Shown here: piece by piece, positions 62,573-64,000 of the stretch | Layout of the letters: every line of letters begins with the position of its first letter | How positions within the stretch are numbered: the stretch's first letter is position 1 | Source of the DNA: Deltaproteobacteria bacterium | GTDB lineage: Bacteria; Myxococcota_A; Polyangia; GCA-2747355 | Assembly: GCA_020633415.1 (NCBI GenBank) | Contig: JACKDQ010000006.1 | Span: 282,473 to 346,472 of the forward strand | Direction: 5' to 3' | Length of the DNA stretch: 64,000 nucleotides | Notes under the pieces: generated by a model | Database searches by the model: none | Told to the model about the DNA's origin: nothing | What the model saw: the letters and a program-made list of their open reading frames with translations, nothing else | Program-made: the position numbers and the translations under genes

Positions 62573-62865
62573 GGCACACCTCCGAAGACAAGGGACTTAG
62601 GCCACCGAGAAGTCGCCGTCAATCACGCCATCGTCTAGAGATCGCGAGCACGGCGAGCAAACGTTTTGAATTACCCAAGAAATTATCGCTCAGTCACGCT
62701 ACAGAAATCGCGCCGACGATTTGTGCGACCCAACGGGCCCAACGGCGCCCCTTTGACCGAGCGCGTGCTCAGGCGCGATGACAAAGGCGTCAGCGATCGA
62801 GGGGCTGAGGTGAGCGCCATTGCCATAGGAGTGCGCGCGCTAGAAACCCTGGCTGGAGGTCCGAA
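62573..62865. other. Gap in the accessory region
   Basis: 293 bp between the two lipoprotein-type genes. I see no convincing gene. A GGAGG at about 62852-62856 belongs to the next gene. Confidence 0.4.
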
Positions 62866-62872
62866 GTGAGAG

Positions 62873-63295
62873 TTGTTGCATTTATTTTTCGCTCTCGGCG
62901 CGTGCGGCTCGGGAGGGGCGACCAAGGCGACGTGCGAATCGCTCGCTCCACACTGCGGTAAGTGTGCGCAAGACACCGACCGCCAAAGTTGCTCTACCAC
63001 GGTTCTCGAGGGCGACGACAGGAAGTGCGACCTGCAGTACACGTTGCTCGAATTGACCTGCGGCTTTCCCACGCGAACGCGGCAACCGGACCGAGGGCAG
63101 GACACCAGCAATCCCGCGACCGTGGAGGCCTGCCGGCAGGCTTTCAAGCGGTTCGACGCCTGCATCGAGGAGACCGATTTCTCCGGACTGATCGAGGTCG
63201 GCTGCGCTAAACGGGTTCTGACCGAACTGCAGGTCGTCTGCATCATGAACAACGCTTGCGCGCAAATGAGCAGCTGCATCTTGCCCTTCTTGTAG
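62873..63295 (+). CDS. Small Cys-rich probable lipoprotein
   Basis: 140 residues from TTG at 62873, or with a frameshift from GTG 62866, which has GGAGG well placed. A short hydrophobic segment ends at LGAC (lipobox). Ten Cys are distributed through the body (HCGKCAQD, FDACIEETDF, VVCIMNNACAQMSSCILP), suggesting disulfides in a secreted protein. Unrecognised. The start region may be frameshifted. Confidence 0.5.
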   Translation: MLHLFFALGACGSGGATKATCESLAPHCGKCAQDTDRQSCSTTVLEGDDRKCDLQYTLLELTCGFPTRTRQPDRGQDTSNPATVEACRQAFKRFDACIEETDFSGLIEVGCAKRVLTELQVVCIMNNACAQMSSCILPFL

Positions 63296-63385
63296 AACCG
63301 GTAGGCGACCGCGCGAAAGACGACGACGCCGCCCCGCGTCTCGGCGAGGCGACGTCCGTCGTTTAGAAGCTAGCGCCGAGCACTA

Positions 63386-63541
63386 GAACAGGCCGTGGGC
63401 CGGGCGCAACGGACGGCGCGCGGTCACCACCGGGCGACGAAACACGGGGCGCTGAACCACCGGGCGACGGACCACCGGCCGCTGAACAGCGGGGCGGTTG
63501 ACGGCTCGCCGGTTCGTGACCACGGGGTTCGTGTGCCGCTT
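63386..63541 (-). pseudogene. C-terminal fragment with RPVV repeats
   Basis: The reading ends in five QRPVV/RRPVV-like units and RRPLRPAHGLF. It sits directly next to the third IS91-like remnant, so the gene N-terminus is missing. It looks like the tail of a secreted Arg/Pro-repeat protein. Confidence 0.4.
63425..63499 (-). repeat. Five tandem 15-bp units encoding xRPVV
   Basis: Five adjacent 15-bp units each encode Gln/Arg/Asn-Arg-Pro-Val/Ala-Val/Phe. Similar units keep the frame, so length variation would be tolerated. Confidence 0.7.
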
Positions 63542-64000
63542 CACGGCAGTTGGCTGCGCCTTGGCGTAGCCGTGGTTGCGCGCATTCGCGTTGAGCTTAG
63601 CGCCGCGGCGAGCGCCGACGGGATTCGTGTCGCTACAGGCCTTCGAACCGCGCGCTTGGGAACGCGCCGACGCGCTGCCACCGAGAACCAGTGTGGGCAT
63701 TTGAGCACGTCGGTATTGAACGTTCTGGCGAGAAGTTCGGCCCAGGGCAACGAGCGGGGCATCGGCCCAGCGAAGCGCCGCGTCCTTCGCGTCGCCGTCG
63801 ACGCCCTGTGCGATGGCGCGCTTTTGCACACGGATGCCGGCAGCCGAGAGCTCCCAGCGGCGATGGGCGTTTGGCGCAAAGATGCCGCTGTAGCGTGTTA
63901 CGTGTAGATAGGGAGCAGGTATTAGAGCGGCGAGGCGGTGCAAAAAAGCCTTGGGCTCGAACGTAAGCTGGGTCTTTTTGTGGGGGCCAAAGGGTCTTTT
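63541..64000 (-). pseudogene. IS91-like transposase C-terminal remnant (third, divergent), running off the window
   Basis: Minus-strand reading from the window end: KKTQLTFEPKAFLHRLAALIPAPYLHVTRYSGIFAPNAHRRWEL, then in another frame LPWAELLARTFNTDVLKCPHW. The C-terminal IS91 region is clear, with a frameshift. It differs from the other two copies, so it is from another element. Confidence 0.75.

Noticed and set aside
63425..63499. CRISPR-like repeats
   Set aside because: The units are contiguous, 15 bp, without spacers and read in frame as protein.

Overview
The window reads as a chromosomal segment of a GC-rich Gram-negative bacterium, most likely a myxobacterium or close relative (Myxococcota, formerly Deltaproteobacteria). 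The clues are a secreted metallopeptidase ending in a MYXO-CTERM-type tail, a zinc-ribbon/TPR Ser/Thr kinase, many Ala-rich signal-peptide lipoproteins, a CarD-free but DksA-rich style of regulation, and a 17-bp box in the alkB promoter that resembles the LexA box reported for Myxococcus. The assignment is by gene content only; no search could be run.

Region by region. 0.3-7.1 kb (minus): a tightly overlapping seven-gene operon RDD - SpoIIM - membrane protein - DUF4129-like - DUF4350-like - MoxR ATPase - DUF58, closed by a terminator near position 180. 7.3-10.1 kb (plus): KefB-like antiporter and an exported helix-hairpin-helix protein. 10.1-13.7 kb (minus): envelope protein - ECF sigma - FecR-like - lipoprotein operon. 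13.9-20.6 kb (plus): bioB, a RibD-like deaminase with a shortened reductase half, SpoIID-like protein, PhoD-like and PafA-like phosphatases. 20.6-25.8 kb: alkB with a candidate SOS operator, a rhomboid protease, a cysteine-depleted DksA-like protein, SufE, a Crp/Fnr regulator, rpmB and a 65-aa partner. 26-28 kb: the metallopeptidase. 29.3-34.6 kb (minus): a leucine/isovalerate degradation operon (methylcrotonyl-CoA carboxylase beta, enoyl-CoA hydratase, biotin carboxylase, separate biotin carrier, HMG-CoA lyase). 34.8-37.1 kb (plus): an unknown membrane protein with tatB and tatC. 37.1-41.5 kb (minus): uppS - cdsA - dxr followed by two genes that look like inactive relatives of an HD hydrolase and a metallo-beta-lactamase nuclease. 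41.7-48.1 kb (plus): YbjN-like, PspA, GH3-like, thioredoxin/TPR, DedA, a small unknown protein and a MerR-TPR regulator. 48.2-54.7 kb (minus): Ser/Thr kinase, envelope protein, GspE N-domain protein, PilZ, tRNA-Arg(CCG), hflX.

From 55 kb to the end the character changes to accessory DNA: a secreted HExxH lipoprotein, a lipoprotein cut short by an IS91-like end, an lgt gene lying between two inverted IS91-like remnants, an IS6-type N-terminal scrap, a lipoprotein gene, a tRNA 3'-end scrap with a strong terminator, a lipoprotein pseudogene whose lipobox Cys codon is a stop, a Cys-rich protein and a third IS91-like fragment running off the window. This looks like an old integration hot spot. No complete mobile element, CRISPR array or defence system was found. 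The most unusual leads are the adjacent pair of degenerate enzymes in the isoprenoid operon, the operator-in-spacer alkB promoter, and the palindromic in-frame insertion in the transposase remnant.
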